In this document: one piece after another, positions 48,148-61,057 of the stretch
Numbering within the stretch: the first letter of the stretch is position 1
How the letters are laid out: each line of letters opens with the position of its first letter
Source of the DNA: Polyporus tsugae
Taxonomy: Eukaryota; Basidiomycota; Agaricomycetes; Polyporales; Polyporaceae
Assembly (NCBI GenBank): GCA_024305745.1
Contig: JAHRBS010000003.1
Location: 1,240,001 to 1,304,000, forward strand
DNA: 64,000 nt
Direction: 5' to 3'
Position numbers and translations under genes: made by a program
Notes under the pieces: generated by a model
What the model was told of the DNA's origin: nothing
Database searches by the model: none
Seen by the model: the letters and a program-made list of their open reading frames with translations, nothing else

Positions 48148-48501
48148 TTATAAAGACTGTGGTATGTAGTGGATTTGTCTAGTAGTTTGACGGTCAAGGA
48201 ACGAGATGTATATGTTTTATTACGATGTAGACAGCGGATATATCGATACATAGCCTCGCTACACGAGTCCATTGGAGAGATATGATGTTGCGTCCCCGAG
48301 ATGCAGATGCGTATACATACAATACGCGCCGGCGCGTCCCCCGACCCGCCCCACCATAAAGGACGGGCGGGCGGGCGGCACGATTAAGTTAGATAGCTCT
48401 ATGCACGATGCACGGGAGGAGAGAATCAGACATGTGAACATTTGAACGAGCGGACGAGTACGTGGCGAACGACGAAGCGCGAGGAAAGACGTAAGTTACG
48501 G
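48148..48501. other. Spacer right of the transposon
   Basis: Begins with the flanking TTA. It holds the 3' region of the Ser/Pro-rich gene. A GGGCGGGCGGGCGG tract lies at about 48364. No gene seen. Confidence 0.45.
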
Positions 48502-51233
48502 TTACTTGGACCAGTGCTTGAATAGGGACTTCAGAGACTTGAGCCGCGGCCGCGGACTCGGGCGAGGGGTGCTCGGCTCCGAGCTGGTCCCGCCACGGCT
48601 CCCGCTCTCGCTCCCCACGGGGAACGGGAACGACGGCCACGAAACTGCCTGCCCAGTCTTATCCCCGTCACCTTGCGCTCTTCTACGCGCATTGGCGCCG
48701 CGGGACGCGGATGGGGACCCAGAGGGCGGAGCGGGAGCAGGGGTCAGTGGCATCGCGGGGATGGACCCGGGGCGCCTGTGGCCGTCTGTTGGGCCGGAAT
48801 TCGTGGTAGGATCCGTGGGGCGACTGGGAGGGGCAGTGACACCGTTGGCTGATTGACTTTTCTTCAGCGACGGCCACGCGGACGGTGCGATCTGATGCCG
48901 GTTCTGAGGGGTGCTAGGAGAGGTCTGCGGGCGGCGGGGCTTCGGAGTGCGGAGGAACACAGAGGCTGCGAGTTGCGCTTCCAAGTCCCAGTCCGCCTGT
49001 GCGGGGTTCGCAAGCACGAGGGGGCCGGGTCTGCGACTGCGACGTTGCACACGACCGGTGTCAGGAACTGAGCGTCTGAAAGGGCGACGACTGCGGTAGC
49101 CTGACGCAGCGCGAGCGACGGGGGAAGTCGAGGAGCCGATCAGGAACTCGGGAGCGCCCTGCACGAATCCAACGCACAACGGACGTCAGGTAAGGTTGCG
49201 AAAGTCGACACGGAGAAAGGCAATGACGCACAACGGGTTCGTAAATGTACGCCTTCTCCAAGCTTGGCCGGGTCGGAGGGAAGATCCCCGCCTTCGGTGG
49301 CTGGAAGCGCGCCGTCAGGGTCCGCGCGGAGAAGGCTGAGCATGCAAAGAACGACGGACTGACCTGCTCGTGTCCGCCAGCTTCTTCTTCCTCCGCTTCC
49401 CCGGGGACCGCCTTCCATTTCCCCTTCTCGGACGTGCCCCACGCACCGTAGTCCTCCATCCACAGCAGCTCTTCCGTCTCGTCCCCATCTTTAAGCGAGG
49501 AGCCGCTGCGGTTCAGTTGTTCCAGCAGGTTCTCAGTCGACGGATTTGTCACCACGATATGGGGAACCGCAAGTCTCCCTTGCGACTGAACGACATCGAC
49601 AGGGCGTGCCTGTGTGTGCTTCTGTTGGAACTGGGATGGACGAGGGGTGATCGGACTGCTTTCATCGGCGGTGGCGGCGGGCATCTCGCCCTCGCGCCAC
49701 ATGTCCGTTTCGATGTGGGGGATGCCGAACACCTTTAGCGACGCGGCGAGCTGCTCGACTTCACGCACCGGGTCCTGCAGCATGATCGAAGCGGCCAGCT
49801 CCTCGAGCTCGCGGATTGTCGCCTCGGCGTCGTACGACAGGGGGCGGATGCTCGGTATACGAGAGGGCCGCTCTAGTAGCGGGAAGCAAGATGCTGTATC
49901 CTCTGGGTCCAGGACGTCGTCCTCTGAAGGCGTCGCGGGCTCCGTGGGCGAGGGAACGGGTGGGAGGTCTTTCTCGACGTGCGCTAGGGAAAGGAAGGAC
50001 AGAGGCAGTGGCGACGGCGACGGCGACGAGGACACAGAAGAAGGTGGAGACGGAAACGGAGAAATACGCGATAGATGGGATCCGTCATGCAAAGAAGCCG
50101 GGGCCCAGTTATCTGTAGGCGTGGACGGCCTTGAGAACAGTGGGGCGAGGGGCGAGGAGCCATCGACATCCATCGCCGCGCACCGCTTGGGAAGGTGGTG
50201 GGCCTCTGATGATGGCATCCGTGTTCTGGCCATCGCGGAGTCGCTCGCGCTGCGCAAGCTAGAGCCTGTGGGATGCGCAGACGCCCTGTTGCACGTCGAC
50301 GGCGAGGGCCTAGCTGGCGCAAGCTGCGGCGTGGACGCACTTCGTGGGTGTCCAAAGCCCAAGGGCGAGGTCGAGGCGCTGCTGCGAGGTTGGCCGAGTT
50401 GCGAGATTGGAGGGCTTCCGCGTGGTGGAAAGATTGGCGTGCGATGCAGAAAGAGTGGAGTTGCGTTCCGCCTAGGGCGTATCACGAGTGGGCGGGTGGT
50501 CGCGGTCGACGCGCCGATCTGCGCAGAGGGAGAAAACGTCATGGTTACGACGGGGGCAGACATAGTGTTGGGGAGAGAGGGAGGGGCGCCAACAAGGGCT
50601 GCGTGATAGGGAGGACCAGTTGAAGAGACCGGGCCATAAGATAGTTGGGGGGTAGAGCGGTGCACGGTGGGAAGCAGATGTGCCTGCGTCTTCTGCGAAT
50701 GCTGAGAAGGCCGGTGGACAGGAGTATTGACGTGGGCACGCCGGCAGCGCGTATGGTCACGGAGATCGCGCCGACTGCGAGGCTGCCGGAAGGACGACCT
50801 GCGTGTCATTCTGTTGCCGTTACCGTGCATCTTCGTTTTCAAGGCCCGAGGCGGCCTGGAAGTTTTGGCGGGGGCAAGGGAGGCCATCTGCCTCATCAGG
50901 GTGAGGATACCCTGGAGGTGGTCCAGCGAAGCTGAAATAAGAGTTCCCCGACAGCTCACGGTCGGGGAAGGCGAAGGGGATTCGTGACCACGAGTACCCA
51001 GGCACGGACACGAAGGCATCGCTACCTGCCGCTGGCGGTGCATTTTGACTTTGAGTTTGGAGTGGACTAGCTTGGGCGCGGAAAGATTTGCAGCTCGTCC
51101 CCGGAAGACAGTGTCTGGTTGCACGATGCGAACCATCAGGGCGGAGAAGAGTAGATACCATCAAAAGAACGCGTTCGAAGACAGCAGCAAAGATAGATAG
51201 GCCACCTCCCGTCGAGTCGAGCCCCCATGCCAT
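48502..51233 (-). CDS. Ser/Pro-rich protein of unknown function; gene structure uncertain at the 5' end
   Basis: I do not recognise it. The core frame runs 49061-51136 on the minus strand and joins, through an intron ending GTGCAG just before GGCGCTCCC near 49165, a last exon that begins APEFLIGSS and ends SLKSLFKHWSK at 48502. It is Ser, Pro and Arg rich, hence probably disordered. Two better-ordered stretches are YDAEATIRELEELAASIMLQ and DPVREVEQLAASLKVFG, a helical pair repeated about 25 residues apart. The start could be the ATG at 50563 (MSAPVVTMTFS), the ATG at 51136, or one at 51233 (MAWGLDSTGGG) with a further intron; the other frame at 50820-51233 (NSYFSFAGPPPGYPHP) looks coding. Only the C-terminal two thirds are firm. 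Confidence 0.5.
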
Positions 51234-51411
51234 GATTTGGTTTTCTGAGAGGTTTCAGGGGAGTGGGTTATGCCGACGCAGATAGGTCGGGGGCTCACGT
51301 AACACGGAACCCATCGCACCCTTGAATGGCGTTGAACGTTGAACTTGAGATCTGGAAGGCGGACCGACACCGTGGAAATGCGCCTGCCGCCGTCGTGACG
51401 ATCAAACGTTC

Positions 51412-51878
51412 TCAGACGTCGGTCGATATAAGCATCAGGCAAGTGGCGAAGACGAGGAGACCGACGAGGCTGAGAATCGCAAGATGCGTCCTGCACATAT
51501 GAATGGAGACAAACAGATGGAAGGATGAGTGTGCGCGCGACGGATGGTTTCAGCCTGGAAGCTGGAGACTCACTGGCTCGCCCGCAAGAAACCTCGCTGT
51601 GTCTTCATATCGACGTATCCCTGCCAATACTCCCAGACCCCCGCCGCGATGGCCAGCACGGCCGCAATCAGTTCTATCCACGAGATGGCTAGACCGATGG
51701 TTGATCTAGGCGTCTGCGCCGACCTAGGATCGGAGGGCGTGGGGAGACGAGCTTGGAGGAGCAGCGATGCGAATGACAGGGATAGGATCAAAGCGAGGCG
51801 AAGATGAGATAGTAGGTTACGTTCGAGCATGGCGAAATCTCTCCCCTCGCTCCCTCTGATTCTGTGTTCGCGGGCCAT
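51412..51878 (-). CDS. Small DUF202-family membrane protein
   Basis: Two exons (51574-51878 and 51412-51490) joined in phase 2 give 127 residues. The start is MAREHRIRGSEGR, then LERNLLSHLRLALILSLSFA, matching the ER-(T/N)-x-L-x-x-L-R start of DUF202 membrane segment 1. Segment 2 is GLAISWIELIAAVLAIAAGV followed by WEYWQGYVDMK; segment 3 (exon 2) is LAILSLVGLLVFATCLMLI. The three-helix layout and length fit stand-alone DUF202 proteins. In yeast the related domain occurs in the vacuolar transporter chaperone complex; the function of single-domain fungal members is not established. The gene ends only about 180 bases from the possible start of the Ser/Pro-rich gene, on the same strand. Confidence 0.8.
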
Positions 51879-52676
51879 GGGGGATTGTGATGGATGTGTC
51901 ACAGACTGCAGCTGTCGGTCGCGGGAAGACGATGAAGCGTGCGTCAGAGCGCCCATCATCGCACAGGCTTGCGTTTGGCTTCACGGATCATGAAGCTTCC
52001 AAGGCAAACACATCAAGAGTATTTCCCCCTCGACCGGGATGCTATGAATCCTATGATAATGACAGATGGAGGTCAAGGGCTATACAGCTAACGAGGGTGA
52101 CCATCGCTCGTCTGCACGCGGATGCTCCGATGAGTGTTTGGAGTCTGGACGTCGGACTTGATCAAGTTGGCAGCACAACCGCAACATTCATTTCCTTGTT
52201 CGCCTAATGGTTCAGACGCTATGAAGAGAAATCCTATTGCAGCCTCGTCGACGAAATCAGATCTAGCGCAAACTAAGGACTTTGAGAGGCAGATGCCATC
52301 CTCTCTCCCAACCACAGAAGCCCTTGCATCCCTCCGTCCACATCGTGTCTGCCTTCGTCGCAGCCTTCCCAGTGTGGAGTCGACGACGGATAGGGCCACT
52401 CCATATATCATTAATTTCCGAAGCACTGACCCACTCTCCATGCATACGACGCGGTGAAGGCTGTCCCTGCTGTCAAGCTTTGGCCTGACGACACCATTGA
52501 GGAGACGAGGTCTGTTCGGCCGTCAACCTGCGGTCCTCTAGATGGTTCCTCCAAAGCCCAGAAGACACCGCGTTCAGATACGAGAGCCATGGCAATGGGC
52601 CACTATGCTGAAAAGAATCAAGCAGTGCGAGACACGCATCTGCCGCGAACCGAACGACAATGACGTCGACCGTGCG
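51879..52676. other. Intergenic region between DUF202 and HUS1
   Basis: Roughly 800 bases containing the DUF202 promoter side and the HUS1 3' side. Plus-strand frames of about 70-110 codons (for example 52134-52457) have no domain or splice context. No gene seen. Confidence 0.45.
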
Positions 52677-53944
52677 TCAGATGGGTTCGTCAAACTGCGC
52701 GGGGATATAGAACGTGAGCACGCCGCCCGCGTCAGAGACGTCCCCGATATAGACGTAGAGGATCATGCAGTGGTTCGCGCATATGCCTACGTGAATGACG
52801 AAGGAGGACGTCAGTAGATCCAGGAGGGATGACATGGGAAGGTGACGAACATGCGATGGTTGTAGACGAGATGGCGTGGCAGTTGAGGAACTTGGTGAGG
52901 CACTTGTGCGAGACGAGTACCCCATGCATCTCGCTCGGATCCTTGTCCTCCGAGTTGTCGGTGTTCTGAGTGCCATCGGGGTTCCCGGCTGTTGTGAAGG
53001 ATCAGCCACAGTGTCTTGACCATAAGCCCTTACACTTGTAGAATCTGTTGGACACTTACACATAGGAGGATTGGTGAGCCCGTTCCATCCAATTTCTAGC
53101 CGCGCATTCTCTGTGCTTGTTGAGAGCTGAAGCTCGCCTGAATAGTTCGCGCGGAAGTGGATGCCCTCTTCTGCAAGTGGTCGCAGGCGCTCTACGACAG
53201 TTCGAAGCTTGCTCAGAGGCGGGAGCAGAATGTGGACCTGCAATGTATGCGCACATCATGAAGCCTATTGGACAAATGAGGAAGAAGGATATAAGACGCA
53301 CGTCTGGTTCGGGGCACAGAGGTTCCTTCAGGCGATCAACGTCGGCGTGGCGCATGACGTCGATAAGGAGCTGCTTGTGTATCAGAGCATTGCTGCCCAT
53401 GATGGTGGTTCCTTGTATTTCAAAGGTCAGCACCGATTTCTTCTCGTGATTCTTGGCCAATCTTCAAGGCAAGCGTCAACAACGAGACCCCGAGGGAGGT
53501 CACATCCGGGCTTACTTCATGAGGACCTGGCAATCAGACGACAAGAAAGACGGGTTTTTCGACGAGGAAGCAGCCGCAGAGTGCAACGCAGAGAGGAGCG
53601 CGTCGGTGAAGACGGATATGGCTATCTCGTTGTTGGAGTTGGACTGTATGCGGTACTCGGTGAATAGAGACGAGACCTTGACCGTGCTAGATTTCTGTTA
53701 GCAGAAGTTTTCATGATATAACCTGTAGGATTGCTCACGACCAGACTTGTATACCGCCTTCATTAGCGTCTCCGGTGCAGATGATGCGCATTTCTTGCTC
53801 TCCAAACTTGATGATGCATTTCTTCTGCAGCTTATCGACTGACTGTACGATCTCTGTCGATATGTGTGAATAGTGATTGCTTATGAAGGACGGATACGCA
53901 CTCGCAAAGGTATCGACGTTCTCTATTGTAGCTCGAAAGCGCAT
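52677..53944 (-). CDS. HUS1: Checkpoint clamp subunit Hus1
   Basis: The start at 53944 gives MRFRATIENVDTF, the Hus1 opening, then after an intron VDKLQKKCIIKFGEQEMRII and CTGDANEGGIQVWS. Next exons give VSSLFTEYRIQSNSNNEIAI with FTDALLSALHSAA, then KNHEKKSVLTFEIQG, then ALIHKQLLIDVM. A further exon reads HILLPPLSKLRTVVERLRPL (interdomain linker region) and ELQLSTSTENARLEIGWNGL. The last exons give HKCLTKFLNCHAIS and GDVSDAGGVLTFYIPA near the C-terminus. Hus1 forms the PCNA-like 9-1-1 ring with Rad9 and Rad1 that loads at damaged DNA and activates the ATR-type checkpoint kinase. All parts of the fold are present, split by about seven short introns. It is divergent from the BTB gene. Confidence 0.92.
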
Positions 53945-54320
53945 CCTGCGCTGGTCGTGGTTGCGCCACACCAACTTCTTTCGAACGCGACGAAGCGCTC
54001 ATTGGTCTCATTCGCGGACACGTGCTCCGGGTTCCGTCCCTGAATTCCTTTCCATCCTCCCATGAAGACAAGCTTTTCAGGAGTGTTATAACTGCTCAAC
54101 ACTGTTTCTTCAGCCTTTCTTAGATGAAAGGACATCAAGCACTTCAGGCTAGTCGACTCGTGTCGCAGCACGCCAGTTTGCCACGTTTGGACCAGTCACC
54201 TCTTGCAATAGATTGTGCTGCGGTAAACTGAATGCTTATCATATTTCTTCTCCCCCTCCCAGGAAACCAGGCTATTGGCTATCCCAGTTCCAATCGCCTC
54301 TAGCTCTCGTTTCCCTCACC
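53945..54320. promoter_or_regulatory. Bidirectional promoter region, HUS1 and tandem-BTB gene
   Basis: Only 376 bases between opposite start codons. A pyrimidine-rich stretch (CTTCTCCCCCTCCC) lies about 70 bases before the BTB start, a typical fungal core-promoter feature. No TATA box recognised. Confidence 0.45.
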
Positions 54321-55322
54321 ATGGCCAAATCGTCCCCTTCAACGTCCCAGGACGCAGTGCCCGCGACTCGCCTGGCGTCCTCGCCGTTCGACAAGCCCAA
54401 GGCCGACATCGTCCTTCGTAGTGCAGACGGCGTCGACTTCTGCGTGCGCCGCCACATTCTGTTTGAAGCCTCCCCAATCTTCGAGTCCATCCTTTCCATC
54501 CCGCAATCCTCCACCGGTCTCCGTCCAATCGTCCACCTCGTAGAAGACCAAAAGACCCTCGACACCATCTTACGTATATGCTATCCCATCGCGAAGGTCA
54601 AGTCATCCCTGCAGCTGGAGGAGGTAGAGCGGGCGGTGAAGGCCGCGCAGAACTACAAGATGGAGCTGCCGCTGGCCGTGCTCACAAATGAGCTGCTCGA
54701 GTTCGCCAAAACCTCTCCCTTGGCTGTATGGGCGATCGGATGCCGCACTGGGCTGGAGGATGTGGCTCGCCATGCGGCAGCCATGCTGAAAGAGCCCCTC
54801 GAGGTCGAGGTCGACTATCTCGATGGCGTCACAGCAGGAGACTATTTTCGCCTCCTCGAGTTCCACCGCAAGGGTGGTAACGTGGATGATAATTTTCGCT
54901 TCCAGAATTCCAACGAAGCATCTATTGAACAACCTACACCCGCTCCCCACATCCCACTCATCACCTTACCGCATTCGGACCTCGTATGCAAATCGTCCGA
55001 TGGCATATTTGTTTCGGCACACAAAGCTTGCATCGCCTCTGCGTCCCCGGTCCTCCGGGGACAGATCGAAAATGCCTCCAACTTCACTTCCGCAGGCCAC
55101 CCAATCCTCCAGTTCTCTGAAGAATGGGACATTCTAATGCCCTTGCTGAGGCTCTGCTATCCAGATTGGGGGACGTGGCAACTCCCATCGGACCCCTCAC
55201 AGCTCGTCGACATCGTTGTCGCACTCGACAAGTACAGGATGAGGATTACCTGCCGCGCTGTCCTCCAGACATGGAAGCCGCGATTGCGAGCGGGCAATGG
55301 TGCAGCACTTGTCGCGGCTTAG
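54321..55322 (+). CDS. Protein with two BTB/POZ-like domains
   Basis: A single exon; the ATG at 54321 gives a 333-residue protein. BTB 1 (about residues 20-125): KADIVLRSADGVDFCVRRHI, then ASPIFESILSIP and ILRICYPI. The segment after it, LEEVERAVKAAQNYKMELPL, is the BTB C-terminal helix pair typical of mushroom BTB proteins. BTB 2 (about residues 210-310): HSDLVCKSSDGIFVSAHKAC, then ASPVLRGQIENA and LLRLCYPDW, then LVDIVVALDKYRMR. Two such units in tandem are common in Agaricomycete families of unknown function. BTB domains dimerise and can bind Cullin-3; whether these do is not known. The in-frame extension up to 54213 includes no better start. Confidence 0.85.
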   Translation: MAKSSPSTSQDAVPATRLASSPFDKPKADIVLRSADGVDFCVRRHILFEASPIFESILSIPQSSTGLRPIVHLVEDQKTLDTILRICYPIAKVKSSLQLEEVERAVKAAQNYKMELPLAVLTNELLEFAKTSPLAVWAIGCRTGLEDVARHAAAMLKEPLEVEVDYLDGVTAGDYFRLLEFHRKGGNVDDNFRFQNSNEASIEQPTPAPHIPLITLPHSDLVCKSSDGIFVSAHKACIASASPVLRGQIENASNFTSAGHPILQFSEEWDILMPLLRLCYPDWGTWQLPSDPSQLVDIVVALDKYRMRITCRAVLQTWKPRLRAGNGAALVAA

Positions 55323-55921
55323 CGATGAGGGTCTGTGTTGCTGATAGGGCAGTGCGTAGCATTAGTGATCGGCTCACACAGGCAAGTCCCCAGACCCACG
55401 CCGTAGTATAACGTGCCTAGCTGACGCGCAGACCTTGCATCCAGGTGTCTCTAGTCGTCTGATTCGTAGACTATAGCAAGCCATAGGGACCGTTACAAAC
55501 GAACCTCTCTGCGAAAGCGGCTGTACATGGCTTGAACAAGTTTCTTCTGGGCACACAATGTACACGATATGTGGAACGAGGATACGATACTATACAGTCT
55601 TGGATACGTATGTATGTACTTCGAATTCCATAAGCACCGCCTGACCATGTACAATCGTGCCGTTGAACAAGAATGAGCTCGTATGCTGCCAGTCATCACA
55701 GAAAAGCCCGTACATCGAATAACGAACGTCGATGGCACACACAAACTGGTAACCTGTATATTTAAGATATCCGAGTGCTGCCACAGCACGTATGGTTCAC
55801 GAAGATTGGAAAGATAGCAGCCAAATAACACATCACAACGCGTGTCCGTCGTCACCCCAAGTCCATCCATCCCGGTCAACCTTCCTCCGCGGAACGAAAT
55901 AAAAGCCTCCGAGTCAGTGAC
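55323..55921. other. Convergent intergenic region
   Basis: 3' flanks of the tandem-BTB gene and the 732-residue disordered protein gene. The minus-strand frames here (up to 128 codons) have no domain. No gene seen. Confidence 0.45.
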
Positions 55922-58175
55922 TCAGTCGCGCACCCAGATCCCGCGCCGCCGCTCGACCTGCCGCGCGCGCATACGCTGCTGCCGCAGGTCGTTCATCATG
56001 TTCCTCGCGACGGGCGACAGCTCCGAGCTCGACGCGGGCGACGGCGGCTCCTGCACCCCGAGGATCCGCGCGCGCACCGGCGTCTGCATCAGCGGGATCG
56101 TCTGGATTGTCCCGGCGCGCGACGCCTTGGAGAGCGAGGGGGGCGGGCTTGGGGTGTTCTCCTTGTCGCGCGCGACGTGCTCGGGCTTTGTGGAGCGCTT
56201 GCGCGGAGGTTTGGGTGCGCGCTCGCGTGCCGCGGAGGAAGACGAGGATGGCCCGGCGACGGCGGAGGAGGCGGAGGGGCCCTTGAGGAAGGCGGAGGTT
56301 GCGTCCTTGAGGAACGCATCGGCATCGCGCCCAGACGCGCGGGATGTGGCGCGGCGGTGCTGCCGCTGGGGAATGTTGGTGAATGCTTCGCGCATGTGCG
56401 TGGGCACTTCCGAGTGCTTGCTGGCGTTGTCGGAGCTTGTGCTGGGTCCAGGTTGGTTGTCAGCTTGGGCGGCCTCGTCGTTCAGGTCTACGGGCGACGG
56501 CGTGTCGCGCTTGCAGACTGAGAGCGGGCGAGGCCGGGGACCGCGTGGGATCCGGCTCGGGGGCACTTTCATGCTGTTGCTGGTCGATTGCGACGAGCCG
56601 GTGGTGTGGCTGGTGGCGTGAGTGGTACCGGTGTGGTTTGAGGGAACCTCGTTGGCGAGGTCACTATCCGACTCTTTTGCAGAATCGGTGTTAATCAAAA
56701 GGTTGAGCGAAGTCGTAGATGCTGCGAAAGCAGTTGAGAGTTTCGTCATCGTGGCGGTCTGGATCTGAGCGTGAGATGTAGTGGAGTTGGTGTCGCTGGA
56801 GGTCAGTTGGGTGGAGGAGTGGCTGGTGTTGGCGGAGTGTATCGCGTCGGTACCGGTGTTCTCACCGAGCGAAGTATCGTGCGGGCGGAGGAAGTCGTCA
56901 TGGGGACGTCGAGCAGAGTCCCCGGTGCTGTCAGGGGTGATGGCTTGGGGTGGGGGTGGAAGATCTCGCTCTTTGACGGTGAGGGTGTTGCGGCGACTTA
57001 GGAAGCCGAAGACCTCAGAAGCGCGTTGGGGCGTCTTTGGATCGAGAGGGTTCGAAACGGGAACGACCTCAATTACGGGGACGTCCTTGACCTCTTCTTC
57101 GCTCACTTCGACTTCCATAGACGAGATCGCAGGATAGTTTATGCTCGAGTCGGGGTCAAGGGAAGAGAGCGTGGTGTCATGTGCAGCGATGCGTGGTTTG
57201 GAAAGAGTGTCGGGGAAGAGAGCGTCCTTAGGAGTCTCGAGGTTGGGGGTAGTTGGGGAGGGGAGGGAAGAGTCATCGCCAAGTTGTTCACTGGAATAGC
57301 CGTGAGTTCGCTTCGAGATGAATGCGAAGGCAAGAGGGAACTTACTCCAAGAATCGTTCAGCCCAGGAGAGATCACCTTCGGTAATATTGTTCACTGCAA
57401 AGGTGGCCTCTGGGGCACCCAAGAGTTGGCGGAAAGTAGAACCAGTACGTGGCCTGGGTACACGTCCTTCGGTAGCAGGAGAAGTGGGGTCAGGAGAAGG
57501 GGGGTCATTAGCAAATAAGTTGGAGTCAAGACAGCCGTGGTCATCGTAGAGGTCGAGTAAGCTAGCAACGGACGGATCCCTGCGGAGGGTGTAGAGTCGG
57601 GACGTGTCCTTGGGTGTGAAGATGACAGCTTTGAGGCGAGGTTGCTGCTCAGGTTCTTCTTCCTCCTCGTCATCTGAAGCGTTATGGTCCGAGGGCTCTG
57701 GGGTGGCAGGAGCCTGCTTTCGACGAGGTCTGGTTGGGGAGGAAGGGGGGTTCGCTCGGGGGAACTCGGTGCGTGAGTGTGTTGTGCGACCATGAACCTT
57801 GACGAGGTATGTCCCGCTACGTGAAAGGCCAGGTGTGACTAAGGAGGGGGTGGGGGTCAAGGGAGGGGTCGCCAAAAGGTCGTTGACTGAGTGGGCTGTG
57901 TGGAGTTGAGAGATGGAGGAGAGAGGGAGACCGGCAAGGTACTCACGAAGCGGGGGGACAGGAGGAAGATTTGTGTAGTCAATGGCGGACATGACGGAGA
58001 ATTTAGTGGACGATGAGCGTAGCAACTTGTTTGCGTTGGAGTCCACATCCTGGGGTAGCTGGTCAGCAAGTATGCGACCTTCGGCGTCGACTCGAGCATT
58101 GGCAGCGGACTGCTTCTTCTTGTTCTTCCTGGACTTGCCGCTACCGAGAGAGAGAAAACGCTTGAAGAAACCCAT
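55922..58175 (-). CDS. Disordered protein, 732 residues, basic N-terminus; function unknown
   Basis: Two exons, 57346-58175 and 55922-57290, split by a 55-base GTAAGT intron in phase 2. The N-terminus is MGFFKRFLSLGSGKSRKNKK: a Gly after the initiator Met, an amphipathic start and a polybasic run, which together suggest membrane association; it is not a perfect N-myristoylation site because residue 6 is Arg. Residues 65-90 (TNLPPVPPLREYLAGLPLSS) and FTPKDTSRLYTLRRDPSVAS look conserved. An acidic run DDEEEEEPEQQP lies between them. The end of exon 1, ITEGDLSWAERFLE, resembles a short helical motif. The second half is Ser/Thr/Pro rich, and the C-terminus has a helical basic segment ending RRRGIWVRD. 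No enzyme domain is seen. It is divergent from the xylulose kinase gene. Confidence 0.75.
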
Positions 58176-58888
58176 GGTGGCGGGGCGAGAACGAATTGGT
58201 GGGTGAAGGGTATCGTGGCAGACTCTTGAGGGCGGGGTGGGGTCGCAATTTGGAGGAAACGAACCGTGAGTCCAACCACTCCCCTTGAATCCGAACCAGT
58301 CCTCGACGCGTCATATCACGTGGCCGCGTAGCCATGCCGGCCACGCGAAGTCCACGCGACCACAACCACCACACCCGAAGCCTTTGAATCTGAAGGTGGC
58401 CACTGTAGTGTGCTCTATTAATATTCTGACAGCATACGCTAAAACAGATCGAAACAACCTTGACTCCGAGACCAGTCAACTATACTAGCGCCTCATCCCA
58501 GCCCCAGATTTCGGCGAAACAGCGTAGGCCCAATGCCATCTCATCTGTGCGCAACAAGTCCTCCCGGACACTTACTGTTCCTCGTCGGCATTCGGCTCGA
58601 CCAAGAACGGGCCGGCACGCCTGCCCCTTCGCCGTGGGGGATGATGGCGTCAGAAAAGACAGATTCCGGACCGTCATCCTGCCTTTGACCGGGACCATTG
58701 GCCATGGTCCGTGAGCCTGAGGCCATTCCACCTCCTGCCGTGCCTAGGACCATCGCCCCAGACTAAGTATGTAATGCACTGTCGCCTCCTTCGATCGTAT
58801 AAATCCTCCCCCACACCCTCACCCTCACCCCAAGTTCTGCACCACCTCCCCTCAGAGGACCATTTCCAAGCCCGGAGATCACGATACC
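58176..58888. promoter_or_regulatory. Divergent promoter region, 732-residue protein and xylulose kinase
   Basis: 713 bases between opposite start codons. The last 90 bases before the kinase are C-rich (CCCCCACACCCTCACCCTCA). Several matches to the carbon-catabolite repressor site SYGGRG occur, for example GTGGGG near 58636 and its complement CCCCAG near 58755; these short sites also occur by chance. Regulation of the kinase by carbon source is plausible but not shown. Confidence 0.4.
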
Positions 58889-60796
<1,908 letters not shown>

Positions 60797-61057
60797 TTCG
60801 ATGTGCACGTTGAGGACACGTTTCATTTCCTTTGGTGTTTAGATAGATAGATCCTGTACGCATGAGACAGACTGCTGTGGTTCTGTGTGGGCAAGCACGG
60901 ACCAGCATTACGTCCTTGTTGGAAGGCGGAATGCAAAGTTTACCGTTGTAATCGTAGGTTATGGCAAGGCGAAAAGTTGTTGATCGTCCCAGGACATAAA
61001 GAAACACAGTACCTTGACCAATTGCGGTTACATTCCCGCGGAGTGTACTCGAGCTCT
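60797..61057. other. Convergent spacer
   Basis: 3' flank of the xylulose kinase gene and of the arabinofuranosidase relic. A short TAGATAGATAGAT run lies at about 60841. Nothing else recognised. Confidence 0.45.
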
